Shown: one piece after another, positions 46,332 to 52,720 of the stretch
Position numbering within the stretch: position 1 is the first letter of the stretch
How the letters are laid out: each line of letters opens with the position of its first letter
Origin: a virus
IMG/VR virus record: IMGVR_UViG_3300027782_000115
Location: 1-52,720 of that record
Strand: one strand, 5' to 3'
DNA length: 52,720 bases
The notes under the pieces: model-generated
The model's database searches: none
What the model was told of the DNA's origin: nothing
Seen by the model: only the letters and a program-made list of their open reading frames with translations
Program-made: the position numbers and the translations under genes

Positions 46332-47916
46332 AAAGACCCATGCTGACAAAGATCGGCATAGGCATAGATTCATCGGTGATTTTTTCTGTCATTTTATCAT
46401 AGATCTGTGGATCCCAGTCTGCCAATACATCTGCCATACGCATGATTAACAGTGTTGAACTGACCAAATCATCGTGTTCTCCGCTCTTGGCTTTAAAACC
46501 CAGCCCCGATGCCACATATGTTTTTAGCTCAGATATCAACGGTTTGCTGTGGATGGTCATTTTGTGATTTTCGATCATGTTTTTTAGTTGGCTGCAAGCA
46601 GATATCTTTGATCTATGAGTGGTGTTAAATCCTTTGCGGAACTTGCGGATATGTCCTTTGCGTATGGGCTCACTGAGAAACAGTCCATGAAAGTTTTCTT
46701 CACCTATGTCGTTGATTACCATTAGGGCAGATTCGCCTATGGTATTGTTTTCAACACTGTAATACATGATAGGTGCGCCGCCCCGTTCTTCGCCTCTTTC
46801 ATGTATGTATTTTAGTATTTCTCTCAAAACCCTGACCTGTTGCTGCACAGGAGTGGTGTTGTGATGCCACTCTGCCACTTGTACCATTTCAGGCATTTCA
46901 TAGACCTGTATGGCGCCGTAGTCTCCACCTGTGCCCAAGCTGGGATCTAGAGCTATTAGATATGTGGCTCTAGGGTTTATTTCTTTGTACCAACGTGTCT
47001 GACCCATGTTCATCATAGGATCCATGCCAGCAAGTTCTATCAGCTTCACAGAGTTGATTAGAGTTTCATCATAGATCAAGAATTCACATTCAAACTCTCT
47101 ACGGAATCGTTCTTCGCCGATCTTGGCACGTTCTAATCTAGCCCACTCCTCGTCTCGGTCTGGATGTTCTTGCCACGGTGCAAAGAAGGGAAAGAAGCCA
47201 TTAACACCCAACTTAGTTTCATTGCCAAAGTCGTCAAATCGTTTGTTGGCTTCTAACCAAATCATGGCAAACTGATCTTCATCACTGTTGGGTGTTGATG
47301 TGATAATAGCCTTACCGCCTGTGGCCAATGTTGGTGACAATGCTGTCCAGAACTCTTTGGCTTTTTCTGGTGGTTGCACGAATGCAAACTCATCACAGTA
47401 TATTAATGAAAGAGATTTACCACGGCCTGTGTTTTCGGTTGTGGTGGTTGCTTGTATGCGTGATCCATTGTCATATTCGATGGTGTTTCTATTATATGAA
47501 TACACCCCAGCACGGATAAAGTCTGGTAAATTTTCATAGGCATATCTATAACGATCCATGATGTCTCGAGCACCTTCGTACTTGTGTGCTGCGATCAATA
47601 CCTGTACGTCTGGCATGAACTGAGTATACCACAATAAGTATGCCACTGCACATGTGGTCTTGCCCATCTGACGTGGCAGCATGGCTATGCATTCTTTGTT
47701 GGTGTGATATGCGTCAATCAACAATTCTTGAAATCCGTAGGGCTCGAACGGGATGGATCCTCTAGTAGGATGTTGTATCTTGATGAAGTTTTTGGCAAAG
47801 TATAGCGGGCCACCAACTGGATCCATACAGGCTTCTAGATGCTTGACTTCATCGAGATTATAGCGTATCTGTGCATGGGCTTTTTTAATTAGATTGCCGT
47901 CTAAGGATTTTGACAT
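46330..47916 (-). CDS. gp17: Terminase large subunit (gp17-like), 528 aa
   Basis: ATPase: Walker A LPRQMGKTT (residues 80-88), Walker B LIYCDEFAF (171-179), coupling motif ITSTPN. Nuclease (RNase H-like): Asp324 in ALDPSLGTGGDYG, Glu389 in YSVENN, Asp482/483 in GEHDDLVSS. It pumps DNA into the head and cuts at headful (established for T4 gp17, 610 aa; this is shorter). Late box ATTAAATA ends five bases before the ATG. Confidence 0.95.
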   Translation of the reverse strand: MSKSLDGNLIKKAHAQIRYNLDEVKHLEACMDPVGGPLYFAKNFIKIQHPTRGSIPFEPYGFQELLIDAYHTNKECIAMLPRQMGKTTCAVAYLLWYTQFMPDVQVLIAAHKYEGARDIMDRYRYAYENLPDFIRAGVYSYNRNTIEYDNGSRIQATTTTENTGRGKSLSLIYCDEFAFVQPPEKAKEFWTALSPTLATGGKAIITSTPNSDEDQFAMIWLEANKRFDDFGNETKLGVNGFFPFFAPWQEHPDRDEEWARLERAKIGEERFRREFECEFLIYDETLINSVKLIELAGMDPMMNMGQTRWYKEINPRATYLIALDPSLGTGGDYGAIQVYEMPEMVQVAEWHHNTTPVQQQVRVLREILKYIHERGEERGGAPIMYYSVENNTIGESALMVINDIGEENFHGLFLSEPIRKGHIRKFRKGFNTTHRSKISACSQLKNMIENHKMTIHSKPLISELKTYVASGLGFKAKSGEHDDLVSSTLLIMRMADVLADWDPQIYDKMTEKITDESMPMPIFVSMGL

Positions 47917-47921
47917 ATGTT

Positions 47922-47929
47922 TATTTAAT
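47922..47929 (-). promoter_or_regulatory. T4-late-type promoter, leaderless geometry
   Basis: Minus strand ATTAAATA, five bases, ATG at 47916. Confidence 0.6.
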
Positions 47930-47957
47930 GAAAAAAATAGGCTCCGAAGAGCCTATT
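47930..47957 (-). terminator. Rho-independent terminator
   Basis: Minus strand AATAGGCTC-TTCG-GAGCCTATT followed by TTTTTTT; it ends the structural operon upstream of terminase. Confidence 0.92.
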
Positions 47958-47974
47958 TGGTTTGTTAGACTAGA

Positions 47975-48637
47975 TTAACTGTCAATGGTTTCTGCTGCAT
48001 CAACTAGGGTTACTGCAATATCGTCATAGATATCTGCAATGGTTTCTGGTGCTGCAATTGTGATAGATTCATCAATTTCAGCTCCTTGGGCTCCGTCATA
48101 AACACGCACACGCTTGGTCATTGCTAGAAGAATTGCTTGGCCGATCAAATAACGCAGTGCCTTAGCTGTTGTATTAACGGTAACGGCAGCACCTGTCGTT
48201 GGGGCAAACGAAGCAACACCCAGTCCTATACCACCTGTTGAACTTGCAGCACTTGCTGAATTTGTTACTGATGTAAGTATATTTGATGATGTAGCTGAGC
48301 CACTACGATCGTATCTAATAGTAAATGTTACAGTTAGTGCTTGGTTGTCTGCTACTGTTGCACCGGAGCTGGTGAATTGAACGTCTTGAATTTGAGCGTC
48401 AGCGAATCTCGATACTGCATCAACGATATTCATAAAACGTAGATGAGCTCTAGCCACACGGCGACCAAGTGCTAGTGTAGTTGGCTTGGTAGCAAATTGA
48501 CTGTGATCTTGTGGGCATACAGCACCGTTGTCATTGCCGTCTGCCGTAGGATATACACCTGTGCCGCCGGTCAGTGTTAGCACAACTTGGTAAAATTCTG
48601 GTCTTAACGAATCTGTTGAAATTTTAAATCCTGACAT
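47975..48637 (-). CDS. Structural protein candidate, 220 aa
   Basis: Beta-rich, Thr/Ser/Ala-rich (VTNSASAASSTGGIGLGV), with no enzyme motif. AAAGGAG precedes the ATG. Last gene before the terminator in the late operon, so an abundant virion protein is likely. No specific homologue is recognised. Confidence 0.58.
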   Translation of the reverse strand: MSGFKISTDSLRPEFYQVVLTLTGGTGVYPTADGNDNGAVCPQDHSQFATKPTTLALGRRVARAHLRFMNIVDAVSRFADAQIQDVQFTSSGATVADNQALTVTFTIRYDRSGSATSSNILTSVTNSASAASSTGGIGLGVASFAPTTGAAVTVNTTAKALRYLIGQAILLAMTKRVRVYDGAQGAEIDESITIAAPETIADIYDDIAVTLVDAAETIDS

Positions 48638-49386
48638 TATTTCGCTCCTTTAGCTTCTGACAATCTTTGAAGCAGTTCTTCTCTGATGCTGGCACGTAGT
48701 TGTTCTTTGCTTTCGTATGCGCCGGCCGCCATAGGATTGTCACCGCGATATGCTTTACCGCTGAAGCTTTGCTTAGGCTTATGCATATCATTGCCGTCTG
48801 GTATAGCAGCATCTATGCCTCCATATTCTGGTTCTGATCCGTTCAGTGAATTACCAAATGCTTCATCTTTTTCTTTCTTTTCAGCATCGTGATCATCCAT
48901 GTCATGATCGCCGTCGTCATCGCGGTCTAGAGTTTTGATTAAGGGTTTTTCGTCTGCGTGATCTTTTTCATGTGCATCTAGATCTCCGCTGTCATTATAG
49001 TCGCTGTCCATTTCTCCGCCTGGCATATCGTCGTTGTCTGCGTCTAGATCTGGCAGCATCTTCAAAGGTCCAGAATCCAGATTCCCTAACGGCCCCATAC
49101 TCATGGACGATGGTTTAGAAATGCTAATAGGCAAGCTCATAGGCATGCTCGGTGGTTGATTAATCATGTCTGGATTGACTTTGGTCATTAGCTTCATGAT
49201 ACTTTCGATGTTGTCCATACCTTGAGCATTCAGATTGATGCTGAGACTAGGCGGGGGAGTATCTGGCTTTGAACTCATAGGGCTAGACATTGGTGACATA
49301 GGAGGCATTGAGTCCCCACACGTCTCGGCCTGTATAACTGGCTGATCCAGCTCTCTCATTTTCTGCATTAATTCATTGAAATTCAT
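48637..49386 (-). CDS. Low-complexity Asp/Met-rich protein, 249 aa
   Basis: Met/Pro/Ser-rich middle (MPPMSPMSSPMSSKP) followed by an Asp/His-rich segment (DRDDDGDHDMDDHDAEKK), with a helical C-terminus. The acidic low-complexity part recalls scaffolding or head-internal proteins, but no homologue is recognised. GGGAG lies before the ATG; overlaps the next gene by 1 nt. Confidence 0.58.
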   Translation of the reverse strand: MNFNELMQKMRELDQPVIQAETCGDSMPPMSPMSSPMSSKPDTPPPSLSINLNAQGMDNIESIMKLMTKVNPDMINQPPSMPMSLPISISKPSSMSMGPLGNLDSGPLKMLPDLDADNDDMPGGEMDSDYNDSGDLDAHEKDHADEKPLIKTLDRDDDGDHDMDDHDAEKKEKDEAFGNSLNGSEPEYGGIDAAIPDGNDMHKPKQSFSGKAYRGDNPMAAGAYESKEQLRASIREELLQRLSEAKGAK

Positions 49387-49389
49387 TTA

Positions 49390-49956
49390 TTAACTCCCTA
49401 AGGCGCTTTTAGCACCAACTTTGTCTGTTTTTTGCTTGGGCATTTTATATTCAGCAGCAAACCCATCTTTGGTTCTCTGTTTGGCTGTCTTGCTTAAATC
49501 TTTTAGAAACCCCTTGTTGAAATCATCACCGAAGTAGTCTTTGTGTTTGATTTTTCCTGTGCCTTTTTCCATGTCCTGTTCGTCCAACATGGCTTCACCT
49601 GAGGGTTCATTGTCCAACAACACTTGATCTGCTTCTGTAGGTTCACCGCTGTTCCGCACACGGAAACAGTCTTCGTCTATGCCCATGGCTTTAACATGTG
49701 TGGCAATTTCAGGAGGTGTTGTAGGATATTCGCAAACTACCTCAAACACAGTAACCTGCATATTCTCTTTGCCTGGAAAATCCAGTGGCAGTTTCTGTAT
49801 AGGAGTGGTCATGATCTTTTCAAAGGTCATCACCTTGCAGCTATCCAAGCGCGATTTTAATGCTTCTTGGAATTTTTCAGGAACATCGCCCGCAACTTTG
49901 ATCTTGAAGCTGTAGATTTTTTTGTTTTCGACGAGATATTCTTTAAAAGTTTTCAT
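49390..49956 (-). CDS. Virion protein with capsid-targeting-like N-terminus, 188 aa
   Basis: MKTFKEYLVENKKIYSF is very close to the T4 internal-protein targeting peptide MKTYQEFIAE. It is followed by a beta-rich domain and a basic tail (KTAKQRTKDGFAAEYKMPKQ). The late box CATAAATA is five bases before the ATG. It may be packed in the prohead and cut by the phage protease (inference). Confidence 0.65.
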   Translation of the reverse strand: MKTFKEYLVENKKIYSFKIKVAGDVPEKFQEALKSRLDSCKVMTFEKIMTTPIQKLPLDFPGKENMQVTVFEVVCEYPTTPPEIATHVKAMGIDEDCFRVRNSGEPTEADQVLLDNEPSGEAMLDEQDMEKGTGKIKHKDYFGDDFNKGFLKDLSKTAKQRTKDGFAAEYKMPKQKTDKVGAKSALGS

Positions 49957-49961
49957 ATGAG

Positions 49962-49969
49962 TATTTATG
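49962..49969 (-). promoter_or_regulatory. T4-late-type promoter, leaderless geometry
   Basis: Minus strand CATAAATA, five bases, ATG at 49956. Confidence 0.7.
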
Positions 49970-50435
49970 CTTTTCCGCTTAATTTTTTCAGCAGCTCATT
50001 GCGATCTGTAATCACATAGCCCTGCCCGTTTATGACATTGTTAGAATCAACACCTGCATCGTTGTCTATTTTCAGTTTTTTCAACTGTAAATCCACTGCC
50101 TTGAGTTTCTTTTCTATCTTATTACTTTTAGCAGTGATAGCGTTGCCCATCATTGAACTAGCTACTTCAAATATCCTACCTGAATATCTCACTTCTACAT
50201 TCATTCCTAAATCCATAAGTTCGTCGTAGGCTTTCTCTGATTTTTTAGCAAGATTATCTAATTCTTGTTCGTCGAGATTATCCAGTTCTTGTATCTGTGG
50301 CAGTGTCTGTACTATCTTTTGCACTGCTTGATATTGATCGTCAAGACTGGTGATTTCTTCGTGAACAGGAATTGGCTGTGGGGCTGGCTCGGGTTGAGAT
50401 TCTAGATCAAACAGGTCTTCTAATTTTTTGGTCAT
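49965..50435 (-). CDS. gp16: Terminase small subunit candidate (gp16-like), 156 aa
   Basis: Central helical hairpin region with RIFEVASSMMGNAITAKS, like the oligomerisation helices of gp16-type small terminases, then a Lys/Leu helix and a short C-terminal tail. Size is close to T4 gp16 (164 aa), and it lies four genes from the large subunit. It recognises DNA and stimulates gp17 ATPase (established for T4). Confidence 0.62.
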   Translation of the reverse strand: MTKKLEDLFDLESQPEPAPQPIPVHEEITSLDDQYQAVQKIVQTLPQIQELDNLDEQELDNLAKKSEKAYDELMDLGMNVEVRYSGRIFEVASSMMGNAITAKSNKIEKKLKAVDLQLKKLKIDNDAGVDSNNVINGQGYVITDRNELLKKLSGKA

Positions 50436-50442
50436 ACATTAC

Positions 50443-50883
50443 TTATTTCCGTTTAGCACCTTGGTGGAAAATATCGCCTTCATTTACCACACGAAATCTA
50501 ATACCCTGCTGCTTGCACCAAGCAGTGGCAGCTTCCCATTTGGCCATATTTTTAATATACTGTTCTTGATTGTATCTGCTTTTGCCCACTGATTCTCGTA
50601 GAGTTTGACTCTGTGGTTTGACTTCTACTACTTCTGCATGTTTTTTGCCAATTTTGTCTTTGTATACGATAAAAAAATCCGGTACGTATATAGTGTACTT
50701 GCCAGTAAGCGGATCACGATAAGGTATTTGTATGCTTTCGCTGGCCCAATTTTCTACTCCTGGATGTTCGTCTAGCATACGCATGAACACAAATTCCCAT
50801 GAGCTGCGAGACAACGGAGTTTTTTTACCCACATACTTGCTGGGGTTTTTCATTTCAAATCGACCCTGTGCGAATTTAGGCAT
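50443..50883 (-). CDS. gp4: Head-completion nuclease-fold protein (gp4-like), 146 aa
   Basis: TnsA-like PD-(D/E)xK pattern: IYVPDFFIVY then EVVEVKPQSQ, with N-terminal SRSSWEFVFMRMLDEHP and C-terminal WEAATAWCKQQGIRF. Length matches T4 gp4 (150 aa), needed to complete packaged heads. It overlaps the upstream gene by one base (TAATG). Confidence 0.82.
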   Translation of the reverse strand: MPKFAQGRFEMKNPSKYVGKKTPLSRSSWEFVFMRMLDEHPGVENWASESIQIPYRDPLTGKYTIYVPDFFIVYKDKIGKKHAEVVEVKPQSQTLRESVGKSRYNQEQYIKNMAKWEAATAWCKQQGIRFRVVNEGDIFHQGAKRK

Positions 50884-51248
50884 TATGCAGCTATGTTTCT
50901 AAGTTGATTCGGTTTGACATCTTGTGTTCTAAATCCCAACAGCGAAGTTGGCACACGATTATTATTAAGTATTTCTGCCACTATTTGATTAAGTTGTATT
51001 GACGAATAATCTTTAAAAACGCCTAATATTTGACCAATTGGTGTGCCGTCAATCTTGGCCTGTCTCAATAGTATCATCGCAGAAGTATTAGCAGCATCGA
51101 TATCAAAGCCTGCTTTACGGAAAAAACCCACTGCGGCGGTGACATCGTTGGCACCAAATTCCAAGGCTGTTTCGCCGTATCGTTCAAAATACAATTTAGT
51201 GCCTGCGGCGCTGTCTTCTATAATACTACTTGGTAAATTACTGGCCAT
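50883..51248 (-). CDS. Conserved T4-like virion protein candidate, 121 aa
   Basis: KLYFERYGETALEFGANDVTAAVG is split by a helix, then AMILLRQAKIDG and VAEILNNNRVPTSLLGF; this pattern is found next to gp4 in aquatic T4-like phages (recalled). Function not known; structural role is inferred from place. One nt after the gp54-like gene. Confidence 0.62.
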   Translation of the reverse strand: MASNLPSSIIEDSAAGTKLYFERYGETALEFGANDVTAAVGFFRKAGFDIDAANTSAMILLRQAKIDGTPIGQILGVFKDYSSIQLNQIVAEILNNNRVPTSLLGFRTQDVKPNQLRNIAA

Positions 51249-51249
51249 G

Positions 51250-52350
51250 TTATACGCCTCTCAACGGTGAAGTTAATCTTTTCTCAGTGGCTGTGGTTGT
51301 AGTTTCAGTGCCGGCATTTTTTGGAAACCTTGCCCCTACTAATCCCGATACTGAACTGGCTGCTGCTGTGATGTTTGCGGGATTACTGAGAATGTTAATA
51401 GCCTCACTGGCTAATTGATCTGCTGACAGCCCTTGAAAGTTTTTATAGGTGTTAATGGTCTTGGCCACGGTGCCTAGAAATCCGCCTGGTGTATTGAAGG
51501 CGGCTCCTGAGCCCACTTCACCGAATATCTGTTGTAGACCATCTAATACACCACCTTCTCCTGTGAGTGTTGCAACGCCACCTCCTGCCACACTCAGTGG
51601 ACTTGGCACAGTATCGTAGTGCAGAGTTGCGAACCCTTTAGGAGTTCCTACTGATACATTACCTGTGGTGTATTTTACCGCTTCGTATTCTAACGTCATA
51701 GAACTTTCATTAAATTCAGATGCAGAATAATTCATATCACCGTGATTCCATGATTTGATCCTGGGATTGACTAGGGTGTATCCTACAAATCTTCGTCGGC
51801 TCATGGTATAGATAGTCACTGACTTGAAAAAAGGAGGAGATATCTTGTTGTCCATGCCGTAGTTAAAATTATCCTGAGGAGTGCTGGTTGCTCTTAGATG
51901 TGTGGCACCATATGCAGCATCGGGTAAATGTCTGTCTGCTATGTAATATCCATAATACAGAGCCCACATGGCATTGATCACTGCATTGCTGTCGTCATGC
52001 ATAGTGATGTTTACAGGATCATAATTGATCTGCTTGTATAGGATTTTTTTCCGATTGTATTGATTCTTTATCACAGAATCAAAATTAAATTTTGGTAGGT
52101 CCACAGATTTTACCAATAGACCTGCTTCGTTTTGATGTTTGGCAGTGAACTGACTCATGCCTCTAACAGTGTTGTCGAACTCAAATCTCACATAAAACAA
52201 AAATTTAGTCTTAGGAGATAGTCGCAGGCCATTGTCTACAAATAATCTAGTAGCGTGACGATAGTCCGCCATTTGACCTTTGGGTTTAGTTAACCCTTCG
52301 ATCAATCCGGAACCAAAATCTGATAGATATCTTGTGAATTTATTTGCCAT
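51250..52350 (-). CDS. gp54: Baseplate tail-tube initiator (gp54-like), 366 aa
   Basis: Tail-tube-like fold: KFLFYVRFEF, LLVKSVDLPKFNFDS, INYDPVNITMHDD, and a second sheet with RRRFVGYTLVNPRIKSW and SMTLEYEAVKY, in the same order as T4 gp54. The C-terminal 110 residues are Gly/Ala/Ser-rich. gp48 is an alternative because it shares the fold. It starts five bases after CATAAATA. Confidence 0.62.
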   Translation of the reverse strand: MANKFTRYLSDFGSGLIEGLTKPKGQMADYRHATRLFVDNGLRLSPKTKFLFYVRFEFDNTVRGMSQFTAKHQNEAGLLVKSVDLPKFNFDSVIKNQYNRKKILYKQINYDPVNITMHDDSNAVINAMWALYYGYYIADRHLPDAAYGATHLRATSTPQDNFNYGMDNKISPPFFKSVTIYTMSRRRFVGYTLVNPRIKSWNHGDMNYSASEFNESSMTLEYEAVKYTTGNVSVGTPKGFATLHYDTVPSPLSVAGGGVATLTGEGGVLDGLQQIFGEVGSGAAFNTPGGFLGTVAKTINTYKNFQGLSADQLASEAINILSNPANITAAASSVSGLVGARFPKNAGTETTTTATEKRLTSPLRGV

Positions 52351-52355
52351 ACAAA

Positions 52356-52363
52356 TATTTATG
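52356..52363 (-). promoter_or_regulatory. T4-late-type promoter, leaderless geometry
   Basis: Minus strand CATAAATA, five bases, ATG at 52350. Confidence 0.7.
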
Positions 52364-52366
52364 CCA

Positions 52367-52395
52367 CAAAAAAAGCCCGATTATTAGTCGGGCTT
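52367..52395 (-). terminator. Rho-independent terminator after the tail-tube gene
   Basis: Minus strand AAGCCCGA/TCGGGCTT with a 7-nt loop, followed by a T-run. Confidence 0.92.
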
Positions 52396-52410
52396 TGGAT
52401 GAGGATATTA

Positions 52411-52720
52411 TTAACCCTGTGCTGTAGAAGCACCTGTAGTAGCTGCACCAATAGTTCTGCCTACTGCTGCGCCAATTCCACCAATTGGGCTTACGGATGC
52501 TGCACCAGCTGCAAACTGTGCCAAGTTATCATAGACAATAGATAGGGCCACAGTCATATGCTCATTGGTTGAGTAGTTGGCATCACCGTAATCTGCGTTT
52601 TGAACAAAGCAACCGTAGAGTTCAAATGTCTCTAGTGTGTTTGGTACCAACGCACCATTACCACCATCGAGCACTTCAATACGCATGGTAAATTTGTAGT
52701 CAATACCTGAACGTGCAGAC
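52411..52720 (-). CDS. gp19: Tail tube protein (gp19-like), C-terminal part (5' end outside window)
   Basis: The frame is open to the window end; an internal ATG at 52686 is not the real start because the frame continues upstream (SARSGIDYKFT). TFELYGCFVQNADYGDANYS and VALSIVYDNLAQF match the last strands of tail-tube proteins. The Gly/Ala-rich C-terminus is followed by a strong terminator, as expected for an abundant protein. Confidence 0.72.
   Translation of the reverse strand, partial: SARSGIDYKFTMRIEVLDGGNGALVPNTLETFELYGCFVQNADYGDANYSTNEHMTVALSIVYDNLAQFAAGAASVSPIGGIGAAVGRTIGAATTGASTAQG

Noticed and set aside
46319-46333. TTG start extending the 622-aa protein
   Set aside because: The TTG lies in the late box GATAAATA; ATG at 46318 fits the five-base rule.
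1-52720. CRISPR array, insertion sequence or integrase/attachment site
   Set aside because: No regularly spaced repeats, transposase or integrase-like genes were seen; the repeats present are promoter-linked.

Overview
The window is a 52.7 kb piece of a T4-like myovirus genome. The evidence is a full set of T4-type core genes: tail tube and tube-initiator proteins, head-completion nuclease gp4, both terminase subunits, gp32, UvsX, a UvsY candidate, UvsW, the gp41 helicase and the gp61 primase. Many small genes sit behind perfect sigma-70 promoters, so the host is a bacterium with a conventional housekeeping sigma factor. Lipoprotein and Sec signal peptides and LPS/capsule-type sugar genes point to a Gram-negative host. 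The gene mix resembles T4-like phages of aquatic bacteria, but the host cannot be named from sequence.

Positions 1-10,400 (+ strand) are an early/accessory region of about 28 small genes. They start with a MoxR-type AAA+ ATPase and its VWA/metallopeptidase partner. Almost every gene or gene pair has its own TTGACA-17-TATAAT promoter, and in five cases the stop codon of the gene before lies inside the -35 box. Inside this region lie a 4.95-6.2 kb module with palindromic promoters and almost no TC or CC dinucleotides, and a promoter-driven structured RNA of about 350 nt ending in a tRNA-Asp gene.

Positions 10,400-13,450 hold mixed small genes: endonuclease VII, an SGNH hydrolase, small membrane proteins and a Bax-inhibitor-1 protein. 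Positions 13,440-26,590 (mostly - strand) hold replication and recombination genes (gp41, gp61, UvsW, a gp62 candidate, a miniature DnaE-like protein), with a carbamoyltransferase, a methyltransferase and a cupin among them.

Positions 25,765-41,245 form a glycan-biosynthesis island. A 14-gene + strand operon (26,640-36,432) encodes glycosyltransferases, methyltransferases, nucleotidyltransferases, a kinase, a HAD phosphatase fusion and an epimerase. It meets a five-gene - strand operon (41,245-36,435) of KpsC/S-like enzymes, an SGNH protein and a cytidylyltransferase-cupin fusion. Together they could make and transfer an activated, methylated sugar, either to the host surface or to phage components.

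Positions 41,279-52,720 (- strand) hold UvsY/UvsX/gp32, followed by packaging and structural genes.

Two transcription classes are visible. One is sigma-70 promoters. The other is T4-late-type boxes, (G/C)ATAAATA. In seven cases the late box is followed by exactly five bases and then ATG, and in several sigma-70 cases the -10 is followed by six or seven bases and then ATG. Both geometries predict leaderless mRNAs as a regular feature of this phage.
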